Shown: positions 27,860-36,062 of the stretch, in pieces
Layout: the number at the start of each line of letters is the position of its first letter
Numbering within the stretch: the first letter of the stretch is position 1
Assembly: GCA_902799655.1 (NCBI GenBank)
Contig: CADCBH010000010.1
Coordinates: 4,932-68,931 of the forward strand
Reading direction: 5' to 3'
Source: an uncultured Bacteroidales bacterium
GTDB lineage: Bacteria; Bacteroidota; Bacteroidia; Bacteroidales; Bacteroidaceae
Length of the DNA stretch: 64,000 bases
The notes under the pieces: model-generated
Seen by the model: only the letters and a program-made list of their open reading frames with translations
Databases searched by the model: none
Told to the model about the DNA's origin: nothing
Position numbers and translations under genes: made by a program

Positions 27860-28672
27860 ATGAACGAGACAACGATTTTAGAGAAGCGTCCAACAGCTAA
27901 GGGACAGCAAGAGACAAAGAAAGAGGGTGGCGCATGGAAACATGTAACACTGGGTGGTGTATCTGGTATCTTTATGGGTGCAGGCTTGCTATACGCAGGT
28001 CAGGCAGTAGCCCAACCTGCTAGTGAAGAACCTGTAGCAGAAGAAGCTGAAGAGCAGACTGCTGATGTTCAGGTAGCAGAGTCAAGCCTGCAGGTGGCAG
28101 CATCCCACGACGACCTGTCGTTTGGCGAAGCTTTCGCAGCAGCTCGTGCAGAGGTTGGTCCAGGTGGAGTGTTCTACTGGCATGGAGGTATTTATAATAC
28201 CTATACTGCAGCAGAATGGAATGCGATGAGCGCAGACCAGAAGCACGACTTCGCTCAGCAAGTACAACCAGAGATTGATGCTCATCATGTCAATACGCCT
28301 ACTGATGCCCAGCCTGATGTGGCAGTTCAGACTGTTGAAGCTGATGTGCAGGTTGTAAACGAACATGATGCAGCCAACACCGTTCAGACAGACGATGCAG
28401 AAGTACACATTGTTGGTCAGGGAGAGATTGATGGTCACGCAGCAGTTGCTCTTGATTTGGATAATGATGGTAATGCTGATGTGGCAGTCATTGATATCAA
28501 CGATAACAGGCAATTAGATGATGTAGATATTATCGTTGACAACCAAGGCAACATGGCTCATATGGGCGATTTAGTGAATGAACCAGATCCCAACCAGCTG
28601 GCTGCAATGGAGACTCCCGATGTGGCTCCTGACATGCCCGATTATATGAATGATGCTATGTTGGATGCATAA
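27860..28672 (+). CDS. Single-pass membrane protein with acidic, EF-hand-like C-terminus
   Basis: A 270-aa protein of a family I recall in Bacteroidales but cannot name. The N-terminal cytoplasmic tail starts NETTILEKRP, a Thr motif like those in the kinase tails. One TM (about residues 34-52) precedes an acidic periplasmic domain with a conserved-looking SFGEAFAAARAEVGPGGVFY block. Near residue 205 ALDLDNDGNADVAVIDINDN has DxDxDG calcium-binding character. The stop overlaps the start of the caspase gene (TAATG). I infer a substrate or sensor of the kinases. Confidence 0.72.
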   Translation: MNETTILEKRPTAKGQQETKKEGGAWKHVTLGGVSGIFMGAGLLYAGQAVAQPASEEPVAEEAEEQTADVQVAESSLQVAASHDDLSFGEAFAAARAEVGPGGVFYWHGGIYNTYTAAEWNAMSADQKHDFAQQVQPEIDAHHVNTPTDAQPDVAVQTVEADVQVVNEHDAANTVQTDDAEVHIVGQGEIDGHAAVALDLDNDGNADVAVIDINDNRQLDDVDIIVDNQGNMAHMGDLVNEPDPNQLAAMETPDVAPDMPDYMNDAMLDA

Positions 28673-29382
28673 TGGTGAAAAGACTGTTGCTTGGAGTATG
28701 CATGCTACTTGGCATTGTGCTGCATGCTAATGCCAAGGTTTATCTTGTCAGCGTTGGCCTTGCCGACTATCCTGGTACGAAGAACGATCTTCGCATTAGC
28801 GATAACGATGCAAAAACCATTGCCAAGATATTCAATGCAACGAAAGATGCAGATGTTCGCACCCTTACCAACGAAGAAGCCACGAGGTCTGCTTTGCTTA
28901 GCACCATGCAAACGTCTTTTGCTGAAGCAAATGATAATGATGCTGTCATTCTCTATTTCAGCGGACATGGCGCTCCTGGTGCATTGGCCTGTTATGATGG
29001 CCTGCTGACTTATCAGCATATTTTCAAAAAAATGAAAGCTTGCAAAGCCAACAGAAAAATCATTCTCGTCGATGCTTGCTTTTCTGGTAAAATGCGAACA
29101 ACAAGACAACAGTCAGGTAGTTATACCAATCAGAATGTGATGCTGTTTCTCTCCTCCAGAACCACCGAGAAATCCTTAGAAACAGATTTCAAGAATAGCC
29201 TCTTCACCATCTTCTTAGAGCGAGGCCTTCGTGGTGGAGCAGATGTGAACAAAGACAGACACATTACCGCCCGTGAACTATACGATTTTGTTCATCAGGG
29301 AGTAATAAAAGCATCAAAGAATAGACAGCATCCAGTGATGTGGGGTAAGTTCGATAACAATATGACTATTATAAAGTGGTAA
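28672..29382 (+). CDS. Secreted caspase-like (C14) peptidase with EF-hand loop
   Basis: A 236-aa caspase/metacaspase-fold peptidase. A signal peptide (KRLLLGVCMLLGIVLHANA) precedes the domain. The catalytic His is in YFSGHGAPG (about residue 100) and the catalytic Cys in ILVDACFSGKM (about residue 137). DVNKDRHITARE near residue 203 is a good EF-hand loop, and calcium activates many metacaspases. With a signal peptide the enzyme would act in the periplasm, next to the extracytoplasmic domains of the neighbouring membrane proteins. It starts inside the stop codon of the upstream gene. Confidence 0.86.
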   Translation: MVKRLLLGVCMLLGIVLHANAKVYLVSVGLADYPGTKNDLRISDNDAKTIAKIFNATKDADVRTLTNEEATRSALLSTMQTSFAEANDNDAVILYFSGHGAPGALACYDGLLTYQHIFKKMKACKANRKIILVDACFSGKMRTTRQQSGSYTNQNVMLFLSSRTTEKSLETDFKNSLFTIFLERGLRGGADVNKDRHITARELYDFVHQGVIKASKNRQHPVMWGKFDNNMTIIKW

Positions 29383-29386
29383 AGGT

Positions 29387-29989
29387 ATGCAGATTAAAAG
29401 AATAAAATGCCCCAATTGCCAAACAGTTCTTGAAATAAAAAGCGCAAAGATTGAATCTGTTAAGCAGATTACTTGCCCGCACTGTAAGGCATCGCTTCAG
29501 GTGAAGTTCCCACCTCAACAAGCCCCATCAGGGGCTGAAACCTGCTATGCTCCTAAAAAAACAGTTGCCAACAGTGGTGAAACACAGTTGGCAGGTGGCA
29601 ATAATGGTGAAACACAGCTGGCAGGTGGCAGCCATGGCGCCACTCAATTGGCTACTCCTAAAGATAAGGCTCAGAGCAGCAGGGCTCGTCTTGTATTTGA
29701 GGATCATCCTTACTTCTTGGAAGAAGGTCAGAATATTATTGGTCGCAAGGGCAATACCTCAAAGGCTGACGTCCAGATTGCTACTGACGACCGCTATATG
29801 AGTCGCCAACACTGCAGTATTACAGTCACGACCTTGCCCGATGGCGCCAAGAAAGCAGTACTTAGTAACTATCAGAATAAGAATCTGACCAGCATTGATG
29901 GTCAGGAAATTGAGACAGGCGATGCTATCCGCCTCGTCAATGGTAACCGTATCACAATGGGCCATACTACAGTCACCTTCAAGGATTGA
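29387..29989 (+). CDS. GarA-like FHA protein with N-terminal zinc finger
   Basis: A 200-aa cytoplasmic protein in three parts. Residues 1-45 carry CPNC and CPHC, an MJ0042-type zinc finger. Residues about 60-85 hold SGETQLAGG, NGETQLAGG and HGATQLATP, three Thr-containing repeats. Residues 100-200 are an FHA domain with NIIGRKGNTSKADVQI, MSRQHCSI and a NGNRI segment near the end. In mycobacterial GarA an ETT motif ahead of an FHA domain is phosphorylated by kinases and then bound in cis. The same layout here suggests a phospho-switch; this is inference from architecture. Confidence 0.85.
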   Translation: MQIKRIKCPNCQTVLEIKSAKIESVKQITCPHCKASLQVKFPPQQAPSGAETCYAPKKTVANSGETQLAGGNNGETQLAGGSHGATQLATPKDKAQSSRARLVFEDHPYFLEEGQNIIGRKGNTSKADVQIATDDRYMSRQHCSITVTTLPDGAKKAVLSNYQNKNLTSIDGQEIETGDAIRLVNGNRITMGHTTVTFKD

Positions 29990-30021
29990 AATAATCAATT
30001 ATTCATTGTCAATTATCACTT

Positions 30022-31140
30022 ATGAAAATCGAATTATATCCTTCATTGTCTATCCATGAGATAGGACAGCGTCCTAATCAAGAAGATACCATCACCCAAT
30101 GGAACAATCGCCTCTTTGTATTGTGTGATGGCATGGGAGGACACGAAAAGGGCGAGGTTGCCAGTCAAACAGTCTGTCAGTCGTTGGTTACTTGGTTTGA
30201 GCAGAACGTCAATCCAAATGAACCATTCGTTGATGAGCAACTTCGTGAAGCTCTTAACTATGCTTATCAGCAATTGGATCAGTATGCTGATGGCAATCCC
30301 AAGCAAATGGGCACAACCCTCACCTTATTATATTTACATAAGCAGGGAGTGATAGCAGCACATATGGGTGATAGTCGTATCTACCATATTCGCCCAAATG
30401 TTGGAGTGCTCTATCAGTCTCGTGATCACTCATTGGCCTTTGACCTTTTCCAGTCTGGCGAGATTAGTTACGAAGAAATGATGAACTTCACGCAGAAGAA
30501 TGTCATAACTCGTGCTATGACTCCTGGTGAGGACAATCGCCATCGCCCTGATATCATCCATATCTCAGATATTCAGGCAGACGATTATTTCTATATGTGC
30601 TCTGATGGCATGCTGGAGCAGATGAGTAATGATGAATTGGTGGATTTGTTGTCTTCTGACACAAAAGATGAAGAAAAACGACAACACTTGATATCAGCCA
30701 CATCCAGCAACCAAGATAATCATAGCGCTTGGCTCATTCACGTTAAAAAGGTCATTAAGGAATCTGGTGACGACCAATTAGTCAACGAAGAGCCAACCTC
30801 ACGCTGTAATGCCATTAATATCTTGCCACAGATAGATGAGAACATCGATGTGCAGATTGTTGAGGACGATGTGGTTGTTGTGTCTGTTCCCCAAAAGTCC
30901 AAGAAGAGAAAGATAGCATATTTGAAATGGATTATTGCAGCAATCCTGTTTTTTATTATCATGACTGCAGCATGTTTCGTAGTATTTGATGATGAGGAGA
31001 AGAAAGATGATGAGATTGTCGATATGGAACAGATGATGAATAAACCAATAAAGCCTTCACCGACGAAAAAAGCCACAAAAGACACCGTACATAATAACGC
31101 GAAAATTGTAAATCGAGATGACTCAGCAAGACATAAATAG
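30022..31140 (+). CDS. PP2C-family Ser/Thr phosphatase with C-terminal TM
   Basis: A 372-aa metal-dependent phosphatase. The PP2C core covers about residues 5-245, with metal and active-site motifs RPNQED, CDGMGGHEKGE, GTTLTLL, HMGDSRIYHI, CSDGMLEQM and QDNHSAW. A TM (WIIAAILFFIIMTAACFVVF) near residue 312 and a short basic tail follow. It most likely reverses the phosphorylation made by the neighbouring kinases. Its end overlaps the first kinase gene by 23 bp if that gene starts at 31118. Confidence 0.92.
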   Translation: MKIELYPSLSIHEIGQRPNQEDTITQWNNRLFVLCDGMGGHEKGEVASQTVCQSLVTWFEQNVNPNEPFVDEQLREALNYAYQQLDQYADGNPKQMGTTLTLLYLHKQGVIAAHMGDSRIYHIRPNVGVLYQSRDHSLAFDLFQSGEISYEEMMNFTQKNVITRAMTPGEDNRHRPDIIHISDIQADDYFYMCSDGMLEQMSNDELVDLLSSDTKDEEKRQHLISATSSNQDNHSAWLIHVKKVIKESGDDQLVNEEPTSRCNAINILPQIDENIDVQIVEDDVVVVSVPQKSKKRKIAYLKWIIAAILFFIIMTAACFVVFDDEEKKDDEIVDMEQMMNKPIKPSPTKKATKDTVHNNAKIVNRDDSARHK

Positions 31141-32977
31141 TACATCCATGCTTAAGGTGGGAACCATCCTTCATGGCACCTACCGTATAGATAGTTACCT
31201 TTCTTCAGGAGGTTTTGGCAATACGTATGTTGCCACCAACGTTGAGTTTGAAGAGCGTGTTGCCATCAAGGAGTTCTTCATGAAGGGTGTTACCCAGCGT
31301 GATGATAACCAGACGACTGTCAGCGTAAGCAATACGGAGAATCATAATAGTTTTCTTGCACAAAAAGAGAAGTTCAAGAAGGAAGCCCGTCGCATTCGTC
31401 AACTAAAGAACGAGCACATAGTATCTGTTCATGATTTGTTTGAAGAAAACGGCACTGCCTACTATGTGATGGACTATGTGGATGGTGAAAATCTTGCAGA
31501 AAGGTTAAAGCGTACTGGTAAGCCTATGACGGAATCAGAGGTGCGTGAGATTCTTCCTCAAATTCTCGATGCATTAAAGTCTATTCACGATGCAGGTATT
31601 TGGCACTTGGATTTGAAGCCAGCAAACATCATGCTTGAAAAAGGAGGTAATGTCAAACTCATTGACTTTGGAGCCAGTAAGCAATTGAATGCCCAGAAGG
31701 GTGGAGCCACTACTAGCACAGCTATCAGCTATACCAATGGTTATGCTCCTCGTGAGCAGATGGAGCAGAACTACGATAAGTTTGGCCCTTGGACTGATAT
31801 TTATACCCTTGGCGCTACGCTCTACAATCTGTTGACCAATGAGCGCCCACCATTACCCACGGATATCGATGATGACATAAGTGAGGATAAACACGAGGCG
31901 TTGCCGTTCCCAGAAGGTGTTGAGGATTTAAAATACTTGGTTTTACAGATGATGAAAACCAATCGTTTGCAGCGCCCTCAGAGTATTACGGTTATCATGG
32001 AGGCTGAGAAGGCAAGAAAAGATGAACCGAAACAGGCTCCGAGGCAACAGCCTACGTTAAAGTCTGTTTCTGATTACGATGAAGAGGTAACTATTATTGC
32101 TCAGCCTCAAATAAATGAACAGAGCAGAAACAATTCAAATATGAAAGATTATTTGGGAGAACAATCAGAATCTTATTCATTTGAAGGGGGAACTAATAAC
32201 GCCATCATGGTCTGTCCTGAATGTAAAGGGACAGGTATTAAAAAAGAATATATCAATGACGGATTTCTTGGGCGTATGGAATATGAAGTCCCATGTCCGG
32301 GTTGTAATGGTGTTGGGCATATAAAATACAAAAATGATAGGTTAAAAAAAGAAAAGTCAACGATCAATTCTGTAAAGCAGCCTTTTGGAAAGACTCTTAT
32401 TACTTGTTTCTCTTTGCTTATAACTCTATGCATTGCTATTATCTTTTCTTCTGACTTATTTTTTGTTTTTGGTGAATACTCTTATTTATATGAGTCATAT
32501 GTAATTGGAAATCTCTCTTTGTCAGATTTTGCGATTGTTATAAATTCTGCATACATAATATTTATTTTACTTTCCGTTATTATATTGCTTCCTCTAATAA
32601 TTGGGGTATGGCATATTGATAAGAGATTATCATACATATTGATAATTGTAATCTTGCTTATTCCGTCAAAGTTTATATACCATCTAATTGTTGTGGAGGA
32701 AACAATAATACCTTGGATACTTTCTTATTGCCTGCTTTTATTATATGGTGTTTGGGGTATAACAATAATATTTCGTTACAATGGTAGAATTAAGAAATTG
32801 GGATATTTTGTAGTTATATACACTGTTTGTTGTACTCTTTTGAACATCTTAGTTTGGCAAGTGAAAATGGGGATAGATTCACCACTAAATGATCTCATCG
32901 CCTGGAGTGCAGATTTAATGAAAACATGGAGTATTTGGTGGTTCCTAACAAGAAACGGAGTCGGGACTATTGGATAA
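31118..32977 (+). CDS. Ser/Thr protein kinase 1 with DnaJ-type zinc finger and multiple TMs
   Basis: A 619-aa kinase. The kinase domain (about 15-280) shows GGFGNTYVA, VAIKEFF (ATP Lys), WHLDLKPANIM (catalytic loop, HLD not HRD) and DFGAS. A linker contains DEEVTIIAQ. CPECKGTGI and CPGCNGVGH form a DnaJ-type CxxCxGxG zinc module near residue 370. About six TM helices make up the rest. The ATG at 31148 (MLKVGTIL) would fit the start positions of the paralogues better than 31118, which overlaps the PP2C gene. The AT-rich 3' half differs from the kinase half, suggesting a fused module. Confidence 0.88.
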   Translation: MTQQDINSTSMLKVGTILHGTYRIDSYLSSGGFGNTYVATNVEFEERVAIKEFFMKGVTQRDDNQTTVSVSNTENHNSFLAQKEKFKKEARRIRQLKNEHIVSVHDLFEENGTAYYVMDYVDGENLAERLKRTGKPMTESEVREILPQILDALKSIHDAGIWHLDLKPANIMLEKGGNVKLIDFGASKQLNAQKGGATTSTAISYTNGYAPREQMEQNYDKFGPWTDIYTLGATLYNLLTNERPPLPTDIDDDISEDKHEALPFPEGVEDLKYLVLQMMKTNRLQRPQSITVIMEAEKARKDEPKQAPRQQPTLKSVSDYDEEVTIIAQPQINEQSRNNSNMKDYLGEQSESYSFEGGTNNAIMVCPECKGTGIKKEYINDGFLGRMEYEVPCPGCNGVGHIKYKNDRLKKEKSTINSVKQPFGKTLITCFSLLITLCIAIIFSSDLFFVFGEYSYLYESYVIGNLSLSDFAIVINSAYIIFILLSVIILLPLIIGVWHIDKRLSYILIIVILLIPSKFIYHLIVVEETIIPWILSYCLLLLYGVWGITIIFRYNGRIKKLGYFVVIYTVCCTLLNILVWQVKMGIDSPLNDLIAWSADLMKTWSIWWFLTRNGVGTIG

Positions 32978-32982
32978 TATAT

Positions 32983-33330
32983 ATGGATATGCAAGAAACT
33001 GAATCAAAGCTTCAAGCCTTATATGAAGACTTGAAAAAAGAAATAGAAGGTCGTTATACTACGACAGGAGTTTTCCTACCACCATCAGCAGGTTCCTTTT
33101 ATATGAAAGCAAAAGCTCTTGTTGATGAAGCAATAAATCTTTCAAAGATTGATGATAGCTTGCCGATAAAACAAGTTCTTCATACTTTTGATAAAGAAGT
33201 GTCTTATGTAAGAGATTACGAATGTAAAGGAAAGTCCGCCAAGGATCGACAGAAAGGACTTGAAAAGACAATGCGAAAAGCAACCCATCAACTCTATATT
33301 GATCTATGTCCATTTGTAACTGATAAATGA
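32983..33330 (+). CDS. Small helical protein of unknown function
   Basis: A 115-aa, charged, probably all-helical protein (MDMQETESKLQALYEDLKKE; later KSAKDRQKGLEKTMRKATHQ). I recognise no family. The start at 32983 lies 5 bp after the kinase 1 stop; an upstream ATG at 32926 would overlap that gene by 50 bp. Its stop overlaps the start of kinase 2 (TGATG). It occupies the slot between kinases in which other units carry a BRO or HExxH gene, so it may be a kinase partner. Confidence 0.65.
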   Translation: MDMQETESKLQALYEDLKKEIEGRYTTTGVFLPPSAGSFYMKAKALVDEAINLSKIDDSLPIKQVLHTFDKEVSYVRDYECKGKSAKDRQKGLEKTMRKATHQLYIDLCPFVTDK

Positions 33331-35126
33331 TGCAACACCTACAACCTAACACCACCTTGCAAGGTGGAAAATACAGAATTGAGCGAGTGCTGGGGCAGGG
33401 AGGCTTCGGCAATACATATGTGGGCTACAACACGGAGTTTGAAGAAACTGTAGCCATCAAGGAGTTCTTCATGAAAGGCGTGACGGAACGTGATGATACT
33501 ACCTCAGTTGTTAGTGTGAGTAATGCTGACAATGTGCAGCAGTTCGAGGAACAACGAGAGAAGTTTAAGAAGGAGGCAACACGTATCCGTAAGTTGAATA
33601 ATCCGCACATTGTGGGAGTCCATGATCTGTTTGAAGAAAACGGTACAGCCTATTACGTAATGGACTATGTTGATGGTGAGAGCCTTGCTCAACGTTTGAA
33701 GCGAACGGGTAAGGCTATGTCAGAAAAGAAAGTGCGTGAAATATTCCTTCAGTTGCTAGATGCGCTGAAAGCAGTACACGATGCAGGCATGTGGCATTTA
33801 GACATTAAGCCGGCCAATATCATGCTCGACAAAAATGGTAACGTGAAACTGATCGATTTTGGAGCCTCCAAACAATTGAATGCTCAGAAAGGTGGAGCAA
33901 CGACAAGTACTGCCATTAGCTATACCAACGGTTATGCCCCTCGCGAGCAGATGGAGCAAAACTATGACAAGTTCGGGCCTTGGACTGACATCTATGCTCT
34001 TGGTGCAACGCTCTATAATCTGCTAACGAATAAGCGTCCCCCCATGCCATCAGACATCGATGATGATATAAGCGAAGATAAACACAACGCTTTGCCATTC
34101 CCAGCGACAACAAGTACTGAGATGAAGCAACTTGTTGTGCAGATGATGCAAACGAATAGGATGAAAAGACCGCAGACTATTGATGACATCACTGTACTAT
34201 CTGGTAAAAAGGTCAATAAAAAAGTCGAAAGCGAAGAAACTACTTTGTTGGTTTCACCTGATAATAAGTCGGAAGAAGAGACTATAGTGGTGCCAACTGA
34301 TAATAAGCCGGTTTACCAGCCACAAGAGAAAAAGGAAGATAAACCAGAAGAATATGTTTCTTATCTAGACGAAGAACCATCTTGGAAAGAGAAACTGAGA
34401 GACTATTGGCATAGTTTAAAAGGAGTAATTGCAATAATGCTGTCTATAAGTGCGATGTCCATTTTTACTTTGTGTCTAAAAACCTGTGACAGAATAACAG
34501 GCTGGGATAAACCACAAGTTGAAAGTGAGGCTCCAAGTGAAGACGATATAATGCCTCAAAGTGTTGATTTAGGATTAAGTGTGGAGTGGGCTTCATTTAA
34601 TATTGGTGCCAGAAACCCTTATGAAACAGGAGACTATTATTGGTGGGCATCTACTAATCCTATAAAAAATGAGAGTGATGCTCAAATACTATTTGATTGG
34701 GACGAAACTGGACAATCGTTTAAGAAGTATAATAGTTTAGGGATGGTGATTTCACCTGAAGATGATGTTGCGCATAAGACTTTGGGGGGAGGCTGGAGAG
34801 TACCCACTCCAGATGAACTAAATGAGTTGGTAACTAAGTGTACATGGGAAGAGGCAGAATATATGGATATGAAAGGTTATAATGTAATAGGTAATAATGG
34901 AAACAAAATCTTTCTACCTTACGTGGGTAATCCAGAAAATGCATATTGGATGGGATCATATATGTCAAACTCTATGTCTCCAAATAATGTTGCCTATTTC
35001 TATTCTTTGGTATTTTCAGATAAGACTATGAAGGAAATTGGTCTTATTGACGAAAAAGTAAAAATATGTGTGATGGAGGTCGCAAGAAATTCTGCAGCAG
35101 TAGTTAGACCAGTAAAAGACATATAG
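33330..35126 (+). CDS. Ser/Thr protein kinase 2 with C-terminal FISUMP-like domain
   Basis: A 598-aa kinase. It starts MQHLQPNTTLQGGKYRI like three paralogues. The core has GQGGFGNTYVG, VAIKEFFMK, WHLDIKPANIM and DFGASKQLN, then an activation segment with TSTAISYTNGYAPREQ. The linker holds EETTLLVS and EEETIVVP. One TM near residue 370 is followed by an extracytoplasmic domain with VDLGLSVEWASFNIGA, DYYWWAS and GGGWRVPTPDELNEL, the pattern of FISUMP/DUF1566-like domains of Bacteroidetes surface proteins. I infer an envelope sensor domain. The adjacent ATG at 33327 is an alternative start. Confidence 0.88.
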   Translation: MQHLQPNTTLQGGKYRIERVLGQGGFGNTYVGYNTEFEETVAIKEFFMKGVTERDDTTSVVSVSNADNVQQFEEQREKFKKEATRIRKLNNPHIVGVHDLFEENGTAYYVMDYVDGESLAQRLKRTGKAMSEKKVREIFLQLLDALKAVHDAGMWHLDIKPANIMLDKNGNVKLIDFGASKQLNAQKGGATTSTAISYTNGYAPREQMEQNYDKFGPWTDIYALGATLYNLLTNKRPPMPSDIDDDISEDKHNALPFPATTSTEMKQLVVQMMQTNRMKRPQTIDDITVLSGKKVNKKVESEETTLLVSPDNKSEEETIVVPTDNKPVYQPQEKKEDKPEEYVSYLDEEPSWKEKLRDYWHSLKGVIAIMLSISAMSIFTLCLKTCDRITGWDKPQVESEAPSEDDIMPQSVDLGLSVEWASFNIGARNPYETGDYYWWASTNPIKNESDAQILFDWDETGQSFKKYNSLGMVISPEDDVAHKTLGGGWRVPTPDELNELVTKCTWEEAEYMDMKGYNVIGNNGNKIFLPYVGNPENAYWMGSYMSNSMSPNNVAYFYSLVFSDKTMKEIGLIDEKVKICVMEVARNSAAVVRPVKDI

Positions 35127-35128
35127 TT

Positions 35129-35215
35129 ATGCAACATCTACAACCAAACACCACCTTGCAAGGTGGGAAATACAGAATAGAGCGAGTGCTGGGGCAAGGA
35201 GGCTTCGGCAATTAA
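35129..35215 (+). pseudogene. Orphan 5' stub of a kinase gene
   Basis: The 28 codons MQHLQPNTTLQGG to LGQGGFGN are those of the paralogous kinases, then a TAA stops the frame and unrelated sequence follows. Nucleotide identity to the starts of kinases 2 and 3 is very high (a few differences in 84 bp). It starts 2 bp after the kinase 2 stop, exactly where a complete kinase gene would be expected. It is either a remnant left by insertion of the BRO gene or a recombination scar. Confidence 0.85.
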
Positions 35216-35242
35216 AAATAAAATGATTACTTTGCAAACGAT

Positions 35243-36054
35243 ATGAATAAGAAACAAGTTATAAAACTATTTGAAGAACAGAAGGTTCGCATGGAGTGGG
35301 ACGATGAGAAAGAGAAATGGTTCTTTTCAATCGTTGATGTGTGTGGAGTGCTGACAGATAGTAAAGACTATCTCACCGCACGTAAATATTGGAATAAGTT
35401 GAAGCAGAGACTGAAAGAGGGAAAATGCGATTGACCGATGTCGCAGACATGGAGCAGATGTTCAGAGTGATTCAGTCTATCCCATCGCCCAAAGCAGAAC
35501 CGTTTAAACAATGGATGGCCGAGGTCGCTTCCCAGCGTGTCGACCAGATGCAAGACCCTGAGTTGAATTTTGAGCAGGCCTATGCGGACTATCGGCGATT
35601 AGGTTATTCTGACAGGTGGATTAACCAGCGACTAAAGAGTATTGAAGTTCGTAAAGGACTAACAGATGAATGGGATAGGGCTGGTGTGAAGGAAGGTCAG
35701 CAATATGCCACACTAACAGACATCATTACTCAAGCATGGAGTGGAAAAACCACGAGGCAGTATAAGCAATACAAGGGACTGAAGAAGGAAAGCCTGCGTG
35801 ACAACATGACAAACATTGAGTTGGCATTGAATATCTTGGCGGAAGCTTCAACCACAGAAATCAGCAAGGCTCAGAATCCGAAAGGTTTTAAACAGAGTGC
35901 TGCTGTAGCCCGTAAAGGTGGAGAAATAGCTGGCGACGCAAGGAAGAAACTAGAGGCACAGACTGGCCGTTCCGTGATTTCAAGTGAAAAAGCATCAGAC
36001 TATTTACCTCCTGTTGATAGAATTCAGGAGCTACCAGAAGAACCAGAAGATTAA
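35243..36054 (+). pseudogene. BRO-N/DinD-like DNA-damage protein, frameshifted
   Basis: The two frames together make one protein of the Bro-N/DinD-like family. The first (35243-35434) reads NKKQVIKLFEEQKVRMEWDD and SIVDVCGVLTDSKDY, then goes out of frame at KEGKCD. The second (35425-36054) continues with MRLTDVADMEQMFRVIQSIP, LGYSDRWINQRLKSIEVRK and the C-terminal domain. In intact relatives about 18 residues lie between KE and GKMRLTD, so a deletion removed them and shifted the frame. The second part might still be translated alone from 35425. It sits between the kinase stub and kinase 3. Confidence 0.8.
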
Positions 36055-36062
36055 TGACTAAT

